Positions 1-6,308 of a stretch of DNA of 7,241 nucleotides are shown in pieces. Each line of letters opens with the position of its first letter. Positions within the stretch are counted from its first letter, which is position 1. Source of the stretch: Verrucomicrobiota bacterium (lineage in GTDB: Bacteria; Verrucomicrobiota; Verrucomicrobiia; Limisphaerales; UBA1100); NCBI GenBank assembly GCA_028872645.1, contig JAPKDK010000150.1, positions 1 to 7,241 of the forward strand, in the 5' to 3' direction. The position numbers and the translations under genes were made by a program. The notes beneath the pieces are model-generated. The model did not search any database. It was not told where the DNA came from and saw only the letters and a program-made list of their open reading frames with translations.

Positions 1-755
1 CGGCGGCGTTGGTGGCGTTTCCATTTACCAGTGGATTTTTCAGCAAAGACGAAATCCTCGCGAGCGCGTGGGCGGCCAATCGCCCCATCTTTTGGATCGC
101 CGCATTTGCTTCGCTGCTCACTGCAATTTACATGACGCGCCAATGTTTGTACGTGTTCACCGGCGCGCATCGCGGCGAACACGAACCGCACGAAAGCCCA
201 AAAGTGATGACCGTACCGCTCATCATTCTCGCCGTGGCCGCGCTTGGCCTCGGTGCGTTGGCGCACGAACCGGTTTTTGAAAAACTACCCGGCTCGGCGG
301 CCCCACACGGAACCATCGTCATCGTCGTGAGTGTGGCCGTGGCGTTGGGGGGCATTCTGATTGGTTGGTTGTTTTACGGCGGACGCAAGCTCGGCGAGGG
401 AACCGATCCACTGGCAGTCGCGCCCTTGCGCGAGAAGTTATGGTTCGATGAACTCTACGCCGCCACCGTGGGCCGCCTTTGGAATCTGATGGCCATCATT
501 TGGGAGCAACTCAACGAGCTGCTGCTCTTCGTGCGCGATATGGCCGTGGCGTTGGCGCGCGCGCTCAGCAGCGCGGTGGCGATCGGCGGCGATCGTCGCT
601 TTATCGACACGTTTGCCTTTGATGGCTTGTGCCAAAAATTGCGCGACTGCGGCTGGGCGGTCACGCGTCCGCAAAGTGGATTTTTGCCAAGCTACCTCCG
701 GCTCATCGCCTTCGGCGCGGTGGCGTTGGGGCTACTCTTGTTTTGGATGATATGA
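1..755 (+). CDS. nuoL: NADH-quinone oxidoreductase subunit L, 3' part (truncated at window start)
   Basis: This is the C-terminal roughly 250 residues of NuoL, the most distal antiporter-like proton-pumping subunit of complex I in the inner membrane. The frame is open to the window edge, so the 5' end lies outside; the in-frame TTG at 9 is internal. The fragment opens in the TM12 region with the NuoL hallmark GFFSKDEIL, whose Lys-Asp pair belongs to the distal proton channel. TM13 follows (ending near YMTRQCLYVFTG), then two hydrophobic segments, the FDELY motif (nt 444-458) that begins the lateral helix HL, and a final membrane anchor ending LLLFWMI. From FDELY to the FID motif (nt 600-608) there are 55 residues, against about 30 in the NuoL proteins I remember. 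This suggests an HL about 25 residues longer, as expected of an enlarged complex I. The stop codon overlaps the nuoM start (ATGA), so translation is probably coupled. The identity is secure; the HL length comparison is from memory. Confidence 0.96.
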   Translation, partial: AALVAFPFTSGFFSKDEILASAWAANRPIFWIAAFASLLTAIYMTRQCLYVFTGAHRGEHEPHESPKVMTVPLIILAVAALGLGALAHEPVFEKLPGSAAPHGTIVIVVSVAVALGGILIGWLFYGGRKLGEGTDPLAVAPLREKLWFDELYAATVGRLWNLMAIIWEQLNELLLFVRDMAVALARALSSAVAIGGDRRFIDTFAFDGLCQKLRDCGWAVTRPQSGFLPSYLRLIAFGAVALGLLLFWMI

Positions 756-2191
756 TTACCGCGCTCACATTAGCACCGATTGCGGCGGCGATTTTGATGC
801 TCGCCTTGCCGGAAGCACGCGCGCGGATGGTCGCGCTCGCTGGCGCGTTGGTGTCTCTGGCGCTGACGGTGGGTATGCTCACGCGGTTTGATCTCGCAGA
901 AACCGGCATTCAGTTTCAGGAAAAATTTAATTGGATTCCCGCGCTCGGCATCGACTACTTCGTCGGCCTCGATGGCCTTAATGCCTTGGTGCTCCTGCTC
1001 GCCGCGTTGCTCGCGCCGTTGGTGGTGCTGGCGTCCTGGAAACACACCGACCGGCCGCGTACTTATTTTGCGTTGCTAAGTCTGCTTTTCACAGGGCTCT
1101 TTGGAACGTTCACGGCGCTCAACTTTTTCCATTGGTTTCTCTACTGGGAACTGACTTTGGTGCCGGCGTTTTTTCTCATCAAACTTTATGGCACCGGCGA
1201 AGATCGCCATCGGGCTGCGCTAAACTTTTTTCTATTCACCGTAGTCGGCAGCGTGGCGATGTTGTTGGGTTTCCTGTTTTTGTATCAACAAACACGGACG
1301 TTCGATTTCATCATCTTGTCGAAGATGGGCGTGGATGTCAGTCCGTGGATTTTCTGCGCGGTGCTCGCGGGCTTGTGGGTGAAAGTGCCGATGGCGCCGC
1401 TGCACATTTGGCAGGCGCCCGCGTATGCCGCCGCGCCCGCGCCGGTGGCGATGCTGCTCACGGGCGTGATGAGCAAAATGGGCGTGTACGGTTTCCTGCG
1501 TTTGGTGGTGCCAATTTTCCCGGCGCATTTGCAGCACTACGCCACAGCGCTGATGGCGTTCGCGTTGGTGACGATTTTGTGGGGCGCATTCCTCGCGCTA
1601 CGGCAAACGGATCTCAAACGGATGCTGGCGTTTTCTTCGCTCAATCACGTCGCCTTTTGCGTGCTCGCGGTGGGCGCGATTGGGCTGGCAACCGATGGTG
1701 CAAAAATAGATGTCAATGCGCTGGCCACGCAGGGAATTATTTTGCAAATGTTAGCGCACGGCATTGCAGCGGCGGGCTTGTTTTATCTCGTGGGTTTGTT
1801 GGAAGAACGCGCTGGCGCGCGCGGCTTGGGCGACTTCGGCGGCTTGAGCGCGGTGACACCCCGTTTCGCGGCGGCGTTTTTTATGCTGACGTTTTGTTCG
1901 CTCGGCTTGCCGTTTATGGCTGGATTTGCGGCGGAGTTTTTAATTTTCAGTGGCAGCTTCGCCGTGGCTCCGGGCATCACGGCGGTGGCCACGCTGGGGC
2001 TTTTGGCAACGGCGGTGTTTTTGCTGACGATGCTGCAAAAAATATTCACCGGCCCCACGCCCGAACGACATCGCGCGATGCCGGATTTGTCCCTGATGGA
2101 AACGCTCATTTTAATACCGCTGCTCATCCTCGTATTTTGGGTGGGAATGGCACCGGCCACTTGGTTGCGGTTTAGTACAATTTTGTTTTGA
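752..2191 (+). CDS. nuoM: NADH-quinone oxidoreductase subunit M, first copy (NuoM1)
   Basis: The 479-residue product is a multi-spanning antiporter-type proton pump of the complex I membrane arm, close to the usual NuoM length of about 500. The functional charged residues are visible: Glu133 in LYWELTLVP (TM5 glutamate), Lys211 in WVKVPMAPLH (central broken-helix lysine), Lys242 in MSKMGVYGFLR (TM8 lysine), Lys289 in RQTDLKRMLAFSSLNH and Glu395 in GFAAEFLIF (TM12 glutamate). So it has a complete proton path. One oddity is the stretch after the LHIW motif, QAPAYAAAPAP, where most NuoM proteins have an LPDAHxxAPT sequence with a conserved aspartate. The start is the ATG overlapping the nuoL stop. 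The frame stays open upstream to 629, but that part overlaps nuoL and lacks the hydrophobic N-terminal helix of the family. There is no clear Shine-Dalgarno sequence, so re-initiation after nuoL is likely. A second, divergent nuoM follows after one base. Confidence 0.95.
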   Translation: MITALTLAPIAAAILMLALPEARARMVALAGALVSLALTVGMLTRFDLAETGIQFQEKFNWIPALGIDYFVGLDGLNALVLLLAALLAPLVVLASWKHTDRPRTYFALLSLLFTGLFGTFTALNFFHWFLYWELTLVPAFFLIKLYGTGEDRHRAALNFFLFTVVGSVAMLLGFLFLYQQTRTFDFIILSKMGVDVSPWIFCAVLAGLWVKVPMAPLHIWQAPAYAAAPAPVAMLLTGVMSKMGVYGFLRLVVPIFPAHLQHYATALMAFALVTILWGAFLALRQTDLKRMLAFSSLNHVAFCVLAVGAIGLATDGAKIDVNALATQGIILQMLAHGIAAAGLFYLVGLLEERAGARGLGDFGGLSAVTPRFAAAFFMLTFCSLGLPFMAGFAAEFLIFSGSFAVAPGITAVATLGLLATAVFLLTMLQKIFTGPTPERHRAMPDLSLMETLILIPLLILVFWVGMAPATWLRFSTILF

Positions 2192-2192
2192 T

Positions 2193-3668
2193 ATGATTGC
2201 ATTGCTCACAGTCATTTTCAGTTTTTTCGGCGCGCTGGTTTGCGGGTTGATGCCCGCGACGGCGTATCAGCGCATTCGCTGGGTGGCGCTGCTGACGGCG
2301 TTGCTGGGGTTGGGGGCGGCGTTCTGCTGCGCGCTGCGCTACACGGGGCCGGGGATGGAGGATGTCATCCGGCAAACTTGGATTCCCTCGATGGGGGTGG
2401 CGTTTATCACCGGATTCGATGGAATCAGTTTACCGTTATTGTTGGTCACGGGATTGGTGTCGGTGGCGGGGGTGCTCTTCACTTGGAATCTCGATCATCG
2501 GGCCAATCAGTTTTACGCATTTTATTTCGCGCTGATTGGCGGGGTGTACGGGGTGTTTTTGTCGATGGATTTGTTTCTGTTGTTTGTCTTTTACGAAATC
2601 GCGATTGTGCCAAAATATTTTCTGATCGCAATCTGGGGCGGCGCAAAGCGCGAGTACGCGGCGATGAAGCTGGTGATGTATTCCTTCGGCGGCAGCGCGT
2701 TGGTGTTGATCGGAATGCTGGCGCTGTTCTTTGCTTCCGGACTGAACACCTTCGATTTGCGCGTGCTGATGACCGTGGATTTTTCCAGTGGACTGCAGGC
2801 GGTGGTGTTTCCGCTGATGTTCGTGGGCTTCGCGATTTTGGCGGGCATGTGGCCGTTCCACACATGGGCGCCGCAAGGCCACTCGGCTGCACCCACAGCG
2901 GCGAGCATGCTGCTGGCGGGCGTGGTGATGAAGCTCGGCGCGTACGGTTGCCTGCGCGTGGCGGTGGGTTTGCTGCCCGAAGGCGCGATGGTGTGGGCGC
3001 CGTGGGTGGCGGTGTTCGCGGTGATCAACATCATTTACGGCGCGCTGGCGGCGTTGCGGCAGGATGATTTCAAATACGTGATCGGCTACTCCAGCGTGAG
3101 CCATATGGGCTTTGTCTTGCTGGGCATCGGCACGCTGCATCTCACGGGGATGACGGGCGCGGTGCTGCAAATGTTTTCGCACGGCGTCATCGGCGCGCTG
3201 CTCTTCGCGATGGTGGGCACGGTGATTTACACGCGCACCAAAACGCGGATGCTCGATGAACTGCATCGGCTGATGGAACGGATGCCGGGCATCGCGTGGG
3301 TGTTCATCGTCGTGGCTTTGGCGTCGATGGGCTTGCCGGGATTCAGTGGGTTTGTGTCCGAGCTGTACGTGCTACTCGGCGCGTGGGAGACGTTGCCGAC
3401 GTGGATTGTCATCACCGCGGGCGTGGGCGTGCTGGCGACGTTCGCCTACACGCTGGCGAAAATTCACGAAGCATTTTTCCGCGAGCGGAGCATTGGCAAC
3501 GGTGGCAACAACGGAGAAGGCGAAGCCGATTATTCGCCGATGACCTTGCCCGAAAAGGCGGGCGTGACGTTGCTGCTCGGCGCGTCGTTGCTGATCGGGC
3601 TGTGTCCGTGGTTGCTCACCAATCACATCGCCGGCAGCCTACAACTTTTCCTGGAACGATTTAATTAA
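2193..3668 (+). CDS. nuoM: NADH-quinone oxidoreductase subunit M, second divergent copy (NuoM2)
   Basis: The 491-residue product is a second NuoM-type antiporter subunit, clearly homologous to its neighbour only at core motifs, so it is not a recent duplicate. It keeps the TM5 glutamate (Glu135, VFYEIAIVPKYFLIAIWG), the TM8 lysine (Lys247, VVMKLGAYGCLR), Lys294 in DDFKYVIGYSSVSHMG, His330 in MFSHGVIGALLF and the TM12 glutamate (Glu390, GFSGFVSELYVLLGAW). Where the first NuoM has WVKVPMAPLHIW, this one has FAILAGMWPFHTW. The central channel lysine aligns with Leu216, and one loop proline is replaced. A hydrophilic loop at 429-455 is rich in Gly, Asn and Glu. The ATG start is one base after the preceding stop codon and nuoN starts one base after its own stop, so it is an integral operon member. 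Two NuoM proteins in one nuo operon mark the '2M' type of complex I, presumed to have an extra antiporter-like subunit. Whether this copy pumps a proton without the central lysine is open. Confidence 0.94.
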   Translation: MIALLTVIFSFFGALVCGLMPATAYQRIRWVALLTALLGLGAAFCCALRYTGPGMEDVIRQTWIPSMGVAFITGFDGISLPLLLVTGLVSVAGVLFTWNLDHRANQFYAFYFALIGGVYGVFLSMDLFLLFVFYEIAIVPKYFLIAIWGGAKREYAAMKLVMYSFGGSALVLIGMLALFFASGLNTFDLRVLMTVDFSSGLQAVVFPLMFVGFAILAGMWPFHTWAPQGHSAAPTAASMLLAGVVMKLGAYGCLRVAVGLLPEGAMVWAPWVAVFAVINIIYGALAALRQDDFKYVIGYSSVSHMGFVLLGIGTLHLTGMTGAVLQMFSHGVIGALLFAMVGTVIYTRTKTRMLDELHRLMERMPGIAWVFIVVALASMGLPGFSGFVSELYVLLGAWETLPTWIVITAGVGVLATFAYTLAKIHEAFFRERSIGNGGNNGEGEADYSPMTLPEKAGVTLLLGASLLIGLCPWLLTNHIAGSLQLFLERFN

Positions 3669-3669
3669 A

Positions 3670-5151
3670 ATGGATTACGCCGCAATATTCACCGCGCTCT
3701 TGCCCGACCTGTTTGTGGTGGTGGCATTGTTCGCGGCATTGGGGGTGGACTACGGTTGTCTGCGCGGTGCGAGCCTTGCCGACCGTGCTGACGCCGCCGC
3801 GCGCATTGGCGGCGTGGGGCTGGTGGGCGCGTTGGTGGCGTTGGGGTTTCAGTTGACCGGCGGCCTCGCGGTGGACGCCCACGCACTGGAAGTCGCAACG
3901 CATGGCCAACTCGTTTTGAACACCGGCACGCTGGCGTTGAAGGGCGTTCTGTTTTTGCTGGGACTGTTGGTGTTGCCGTTGGCGGCGCGGACGATTTCCA
4001 CACCGCAAGTGAGCGAATATTTCGCGTTGCTGTTGCTGGCCACATTGGGGATGGGATTTATGGTGACGAGCCGCAACTTGCTCGGGGCGTTCGTGGCACT
4101 GGAATTGGTGAGCTTGAGCTTGTACGCGCTCACGGCGCTGAACCCCGCGCGCAAGGAATCGGCCGAAGCGGCTCTGAAATATTTCACCTACGGCGGCGTG
4201 GCGTCGGCGTTTTTGTTGTTCGGCATCAGTTATTTGTTTGGCACGCTGGGCCGATTGGACATCACGCAGGCCACGCTCGCGGAAGCGCCTCGGTTGGTGG
4301 TGGTGGCGTATTTATTTATTTTGGTGGGGCTCGGTTTCAAGCTCGCACTCGCGCCGTTCCATTTGTGGGCGCCGGATGTGTATCAAGCCGCACCCACGCC
4401 CGCGGCGGCATGGATTGCCAGCGGCTCAAAAATCGCGGGCGTGGCATTGTTGCTCGCATTGCTTGGGCCGGTTTCGTTGCCCTCCGCACATTCGGCCATC
4501 GTGCCATTACTATTGATGATGGCCGTGGCGAGTATGGCAGTGGGTAACCTTGGCGCACTGCGGCAGGCGAATGTGAAACGGCTGCTCGCCTACAGCGCCA
4601 TTGCTAATGCCGGTTATATTCTGGTGGCGGTGGTGGCCTTCACCGATGCCGGCCGAGCGGCGGCGATGTTTTATGCGATCGTGTACGCCATCGCCACGCT
4701 GGGCGCGTTTGCGGTGGTGAGCGTGTGGAACGACCGACTCGGACGCGAAGCGCTCATCGATGATTTTCGCGGCGCGTGGAAAACCAGCCCCGGCCTTTCG
4801 CTGGCGTTGTTAGTGTTTGTGCTGTCGCTCGCGGGCATCCCCCCGCTCGCTGGGTTTGTAGGGAAATTTTATTTATTCTACGCCGCCATCCAAGCCGCGC
4901 CACAAATGGAATATTGGAGTGACGGTTTATATTGGCTCGTCGCCGTGGCGTTAGCCTTCAGCGTGGTGGCGCTTTATTATTACCTAAAAATCCTCAAAGC
5001 CGTCTTCGTGCGAGAAGAAACCGGTGAATTGGATAACTCGCCAGTGGGCTTCTCCGCCTCCGTGGCCATTCTCGTGCTGGCACTGCTGACGGTGGCCATG
5101 GGCGTGTGGCCGGAGCCGGTGGTGGATTATATTCAGTCGTATTTGTTTTAG
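3670..5151 (+). CDS. nuoN: NADH-quinone oxidoreductase subunit N
   Basis: The 493-residue product is NuoN, the antiporter-like pump nearest the quinone-binding core of complex I. Key residues can be placed: Glu145 in FVALELVSLSLYAL, Lys170 in AALKYFTYGG, Lys224 in LGFKLALAPFHLWAPDVYQ (central channel lysine with the typical NuoN xAPDVYxxAPTP signature following), Lys254 in ASGSKIAGV and Lys399 in LAGIPPLAGFVGKFYLF (TM12 lysine, which distinguishes NuoN from the NuoM glutamate). The length is normal for the family, and hydrophobic segments run through to the C-terminus ending DYIQSYLF. The start is the ATG one base after the nuoM2 stop in an A/T-rich junction. A weak GGAA lies 13 bases upstream, so initiation probably depends on coupling. 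This is the last gene of the operon. Its TAG stop abuts the palindromic element whose first base is the final G of the stop codon. The identity is secure. Confidence 0.96.
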   Translation: MDYAAIFTALLPDLFVVVALFAALGVDYGCLRGASLADRADAAARIGGVGLVGALVALGFQLTGGLAVDAHALEVATHGQLVLNTGTLALKGVLFLLGLLVLPLAARTISTPQVSEYFALLLLATLGMGFMVTSRNLLGAFVALELVSLSLYALTALNPARKESAEAALKYFTYGGVASAFLLFGISYLFGTLGRLDITQATLAEAPRLVVVAYLFILVGLGFKLALAPFHLWAPDVYQAAPTPAAAWIASGSKIAGVALLLALLGPVSLPSAHSAIVPLLLMMAVASMAVGNLGALRQANVKRLLAYSAIANAGYILVAVVAFTDAGRAAAMFYAIVYAIATLGAFAVVSVWNDRLGREALIDDFRGAWKTSPGLSLALLVFVLSLAGIPPLAGFVGKFYLFYAAIQAAPQMEYWSDGLYWLVAVALAFSVVALYYYLKILKAVFVREETGELDNSPVGFSASVAILVLALLTVAMGVWPEPVVDYIQSYLF

Positions 5152-5204
5152 GTAGGGAGGTTTCTCCGAAACCGCCTTGGCGCGCTCGGAGAGCACGCCC
5201 TACC
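5151..5204. repeat. 54-bp palindromic REP-like element filling the gap between convergent nuoN and recF
   Basis: The element is a near-symmetric palindrome centred between 5177 and 5178. Its ends are GGTAGGG (5151-5157) and CCCTACC (5198-5204). Inside them, TCTCCGA (5163-5169) pairs with TCGGAGA (5186-5192), and CGCC (5173-5176) pairs with GGCG (5179-5182). With one extra pair (5159/5196), 19 of 27 positions are complementary. It can also fold as two small hairpins: GGTTTC-TCC-GAAACC (5159-5173) and GCTC-GGA-GAGC (5184-5194). Their three-base loops are complementary to each other. The whole gap between the genes is this element. Compact palindromes with GTAGGG-like ends remind me of dispersed intergenic repeats in Verrucomicrobiota. 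That it belongs to a repeat family is inferred, because there is only one copy in this window. Confidence 0.7.
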
Positions 5205-5208
5205 TTTT
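5151..5208 (+). terminator. probable terminator of the nuo operon formed by the palindrome
   Basis: Read on the + strand, the outer stem GGTAGGG/CCCTACC, extended by the A5150-T5205 pair, is followed directly by TTTT (5205-5208). This gives a stem plus short U-tract right after the nuoN stop, the expected place for intrinsic termination of the operon. The U-tract is short and the long fold has internal mismatches, so strength is uncertain. Read in the recF direction, the stem is followed by an A/T-rich sequence without a T-run, so termination of recF by the same structure would be weaker or factor-dependent. Confidence 0.45.
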
Positions 5209-6273
5209 CAACTCCCCATCTGTCACTTCCCATTTTTGCAGTTCTTCGCCTAATTCTTCGGGCCAGTTTTGTTCGGTGCAGGTCATGAAGACTTGGCCTC
5301 GGCCTTGGGTGCATTGGTTTAGGAGGGGGAGGAAGGCTTGGCGGCGGGGGGCGTCGAGTTCGCCCATGACGTCGTCGATCAACAGAATGGGTGGGGCGCC
5401 GTGGGTGGCGGCGAGGTGCTCGGCTTGGGCGAGTTTGAGGGAGATGGCGAGGGTGCGTTTTTGGCCTTCGCTGGCGAAATCGGCGGCGGGTTTGTGGTTG
5501 AGCTGGAGGCTCAATTCATCGCGGTGCGGGCCGAGGAGGGTGGAGCCAAGGGCGCGCTCTCGGTCGCGCATGCGATGGAGTTCGGCGGCGAAGTCTTCTT
5601 TGACGCGGGGTTGGTATTCGACGCTAAGTTCTTCGCCATCGGGGGCGATGCGGGCGTGGGCGGCGGTGATGCGCGGGCCGAGTTCGGGCAGGAGCGTGCG
5701 GCGGCGGGTCATTATTTCGTTACCAAGCTTGACCATTTCGTGCGTGAAACTTTCGAGGGTGGCTTCGTCGATGGGCCGTTTTTTGAGGAGCGCATTGCGG
5801 GAGCGTACGGCGCGGGTGTAGTTTTGCAAAAGGGGCAGGTAAGTGGGCAGGGTTTGGGTGAGGAGGAAATCAAGGAAGCGCCGCCGGCCGCGGCCTGCGC
5901 CTTTGATGAGCTGGAGGTCCTCGGTGCAAAAGGCGACGGTGCGGAGGGTGCCGAGGTAATCGGTGAGTTTGCGGATGGGTTGATCGTCGAGGGTGAGGCG
6001 GCGCTCATTTTTGCTCCAGTATAATTTAATGGCGTGTGAGGCGGTGGCCACCACGCGGCCGCCTACGAACCAGCCGGGTTGGCCGTGGCGGACCATGGCG
6101 GCGCTGCCTACGCCGCGAAAGCTTCGCAGGGTGGCGAGCAAATGAACGGCCTCGAGCAGATTGGTTTTGCCCTGCGCATTGCGGCCGAGCAGCACGTGAA
6201 AGCCCGGCCCGAAGTCGGCATCGAGCCGTCGGAAGTTTCGAAAATCCCGCAATCGCAAATGCCCCAAGTGCAC
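5200..6273 (-). CDS. recF: DNA replication and repair protein RecF
   Basis: The 357-residue product is RecF, an SMC/ABC-type ATPase that binds gapped DNA with RecR and helps RecO and RecR load RecA at stalled forks; the length equals that of E. coli RecF as I remember it. The Walker A motif is GRNAQGKT (30-37). The family motif FCTEDLQLIKGAGRGRRRFLD is at 115-135, LGPHRDEL at 247-254, the ABC signature SEGQKRTLAISLKLA at 268-282, and Walker B with the D-loop, ILLIDDVMGELDAPRR, at 296-311. The start is GTG (complement of 6271-6273): an in-frame stop lies three codons upstream, and the N-terminus then matches E. coli RecF in register (LRLRDFRNF versus LLIRDFRNI). No Shine-Dalgarno sequence is visible. 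It lies 35 bases downstream of xerC on the same strand, probably one transcript, and not beside dnaA, dnaN or gyrB within this window. Its TAG stop and part of its last codon lie inside the palindrome at 5151-5204. Confidence 0.95.
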   Translation of the reverse strand: MHLGHLRLRDFRNFRRLDADFGPGFHVLLGRNAQGKTNLLEAVHLLATLRSFRGVGSAAMVRHGQPGWFVGGRVVATASHAIKLYWSKNERRLTLDDQPIRKLTDYLGTLRTVAFCTEDLQLIKGAGRGRRRFLDFLLTQTLPTYLPLLQNYTRAVRSRNALLKKRPIDEATLESFTHEMVKLGNEIMTRRRTLLPELGPRITAAHARIAPDGEELSVEYQPRVKEDFAAELHRMRDRERALGSTLLGPHRDELSLQLNHKPAADFASEGQKRTLAISLKLAQAEHLAATHGAPPILLIDDVMGELDAPRRQAFLPLLNQCTQGRGQVFMTCTEQNWPEELGEELQKWEVTDGELKR

Positions 6274-6308
6274 GGGCGACTATGGGCCGAAGCGGGGGTG
6301 GGTGGCAA

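Noticed and set aside
629..751. An upstream extension of nuoM1 by 41 codons
   Set aside because: It lies wholly inside nuoL, is basic rather than hydrophobic, and precedes the natural NuoM N-terminal helix starting MITALTLAPIAAAIL.
1132..2175. A 347-codon open frame on the + strand inside nuoM1 in another frame
   Set aside because: It overlaps the motif-supported nuoM frame completely, and its Gly/Arg/Ala-rich product has no family features.
2436..3266. A 276-codon open frame on the - strand inside nuoM2
   Set aside because: The product is extremely rich in His, Gln and Arg, the usual reverse-strand image of a hydrophobic membrane protein gene.
2193..3668. The second nuoM as an Mrp antiporter (MrpD) or hydrogenase subunit
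   Set aside because: It is embedded between nuoM and nuoN with single-base junctions and has NuoM-like TM5, TM8 and TM12 motifs; no mrp or hydrogenase gene is present in the window.
5338..6024. A 228-codon open frame on the + strand across recF
   Set aside because: It is antisense to recF, which has every family motif. The predicted product is a Gly/Glu/Ala-rich low-complexity chain, as arises opposite a GC-rich gene with biased third positions.
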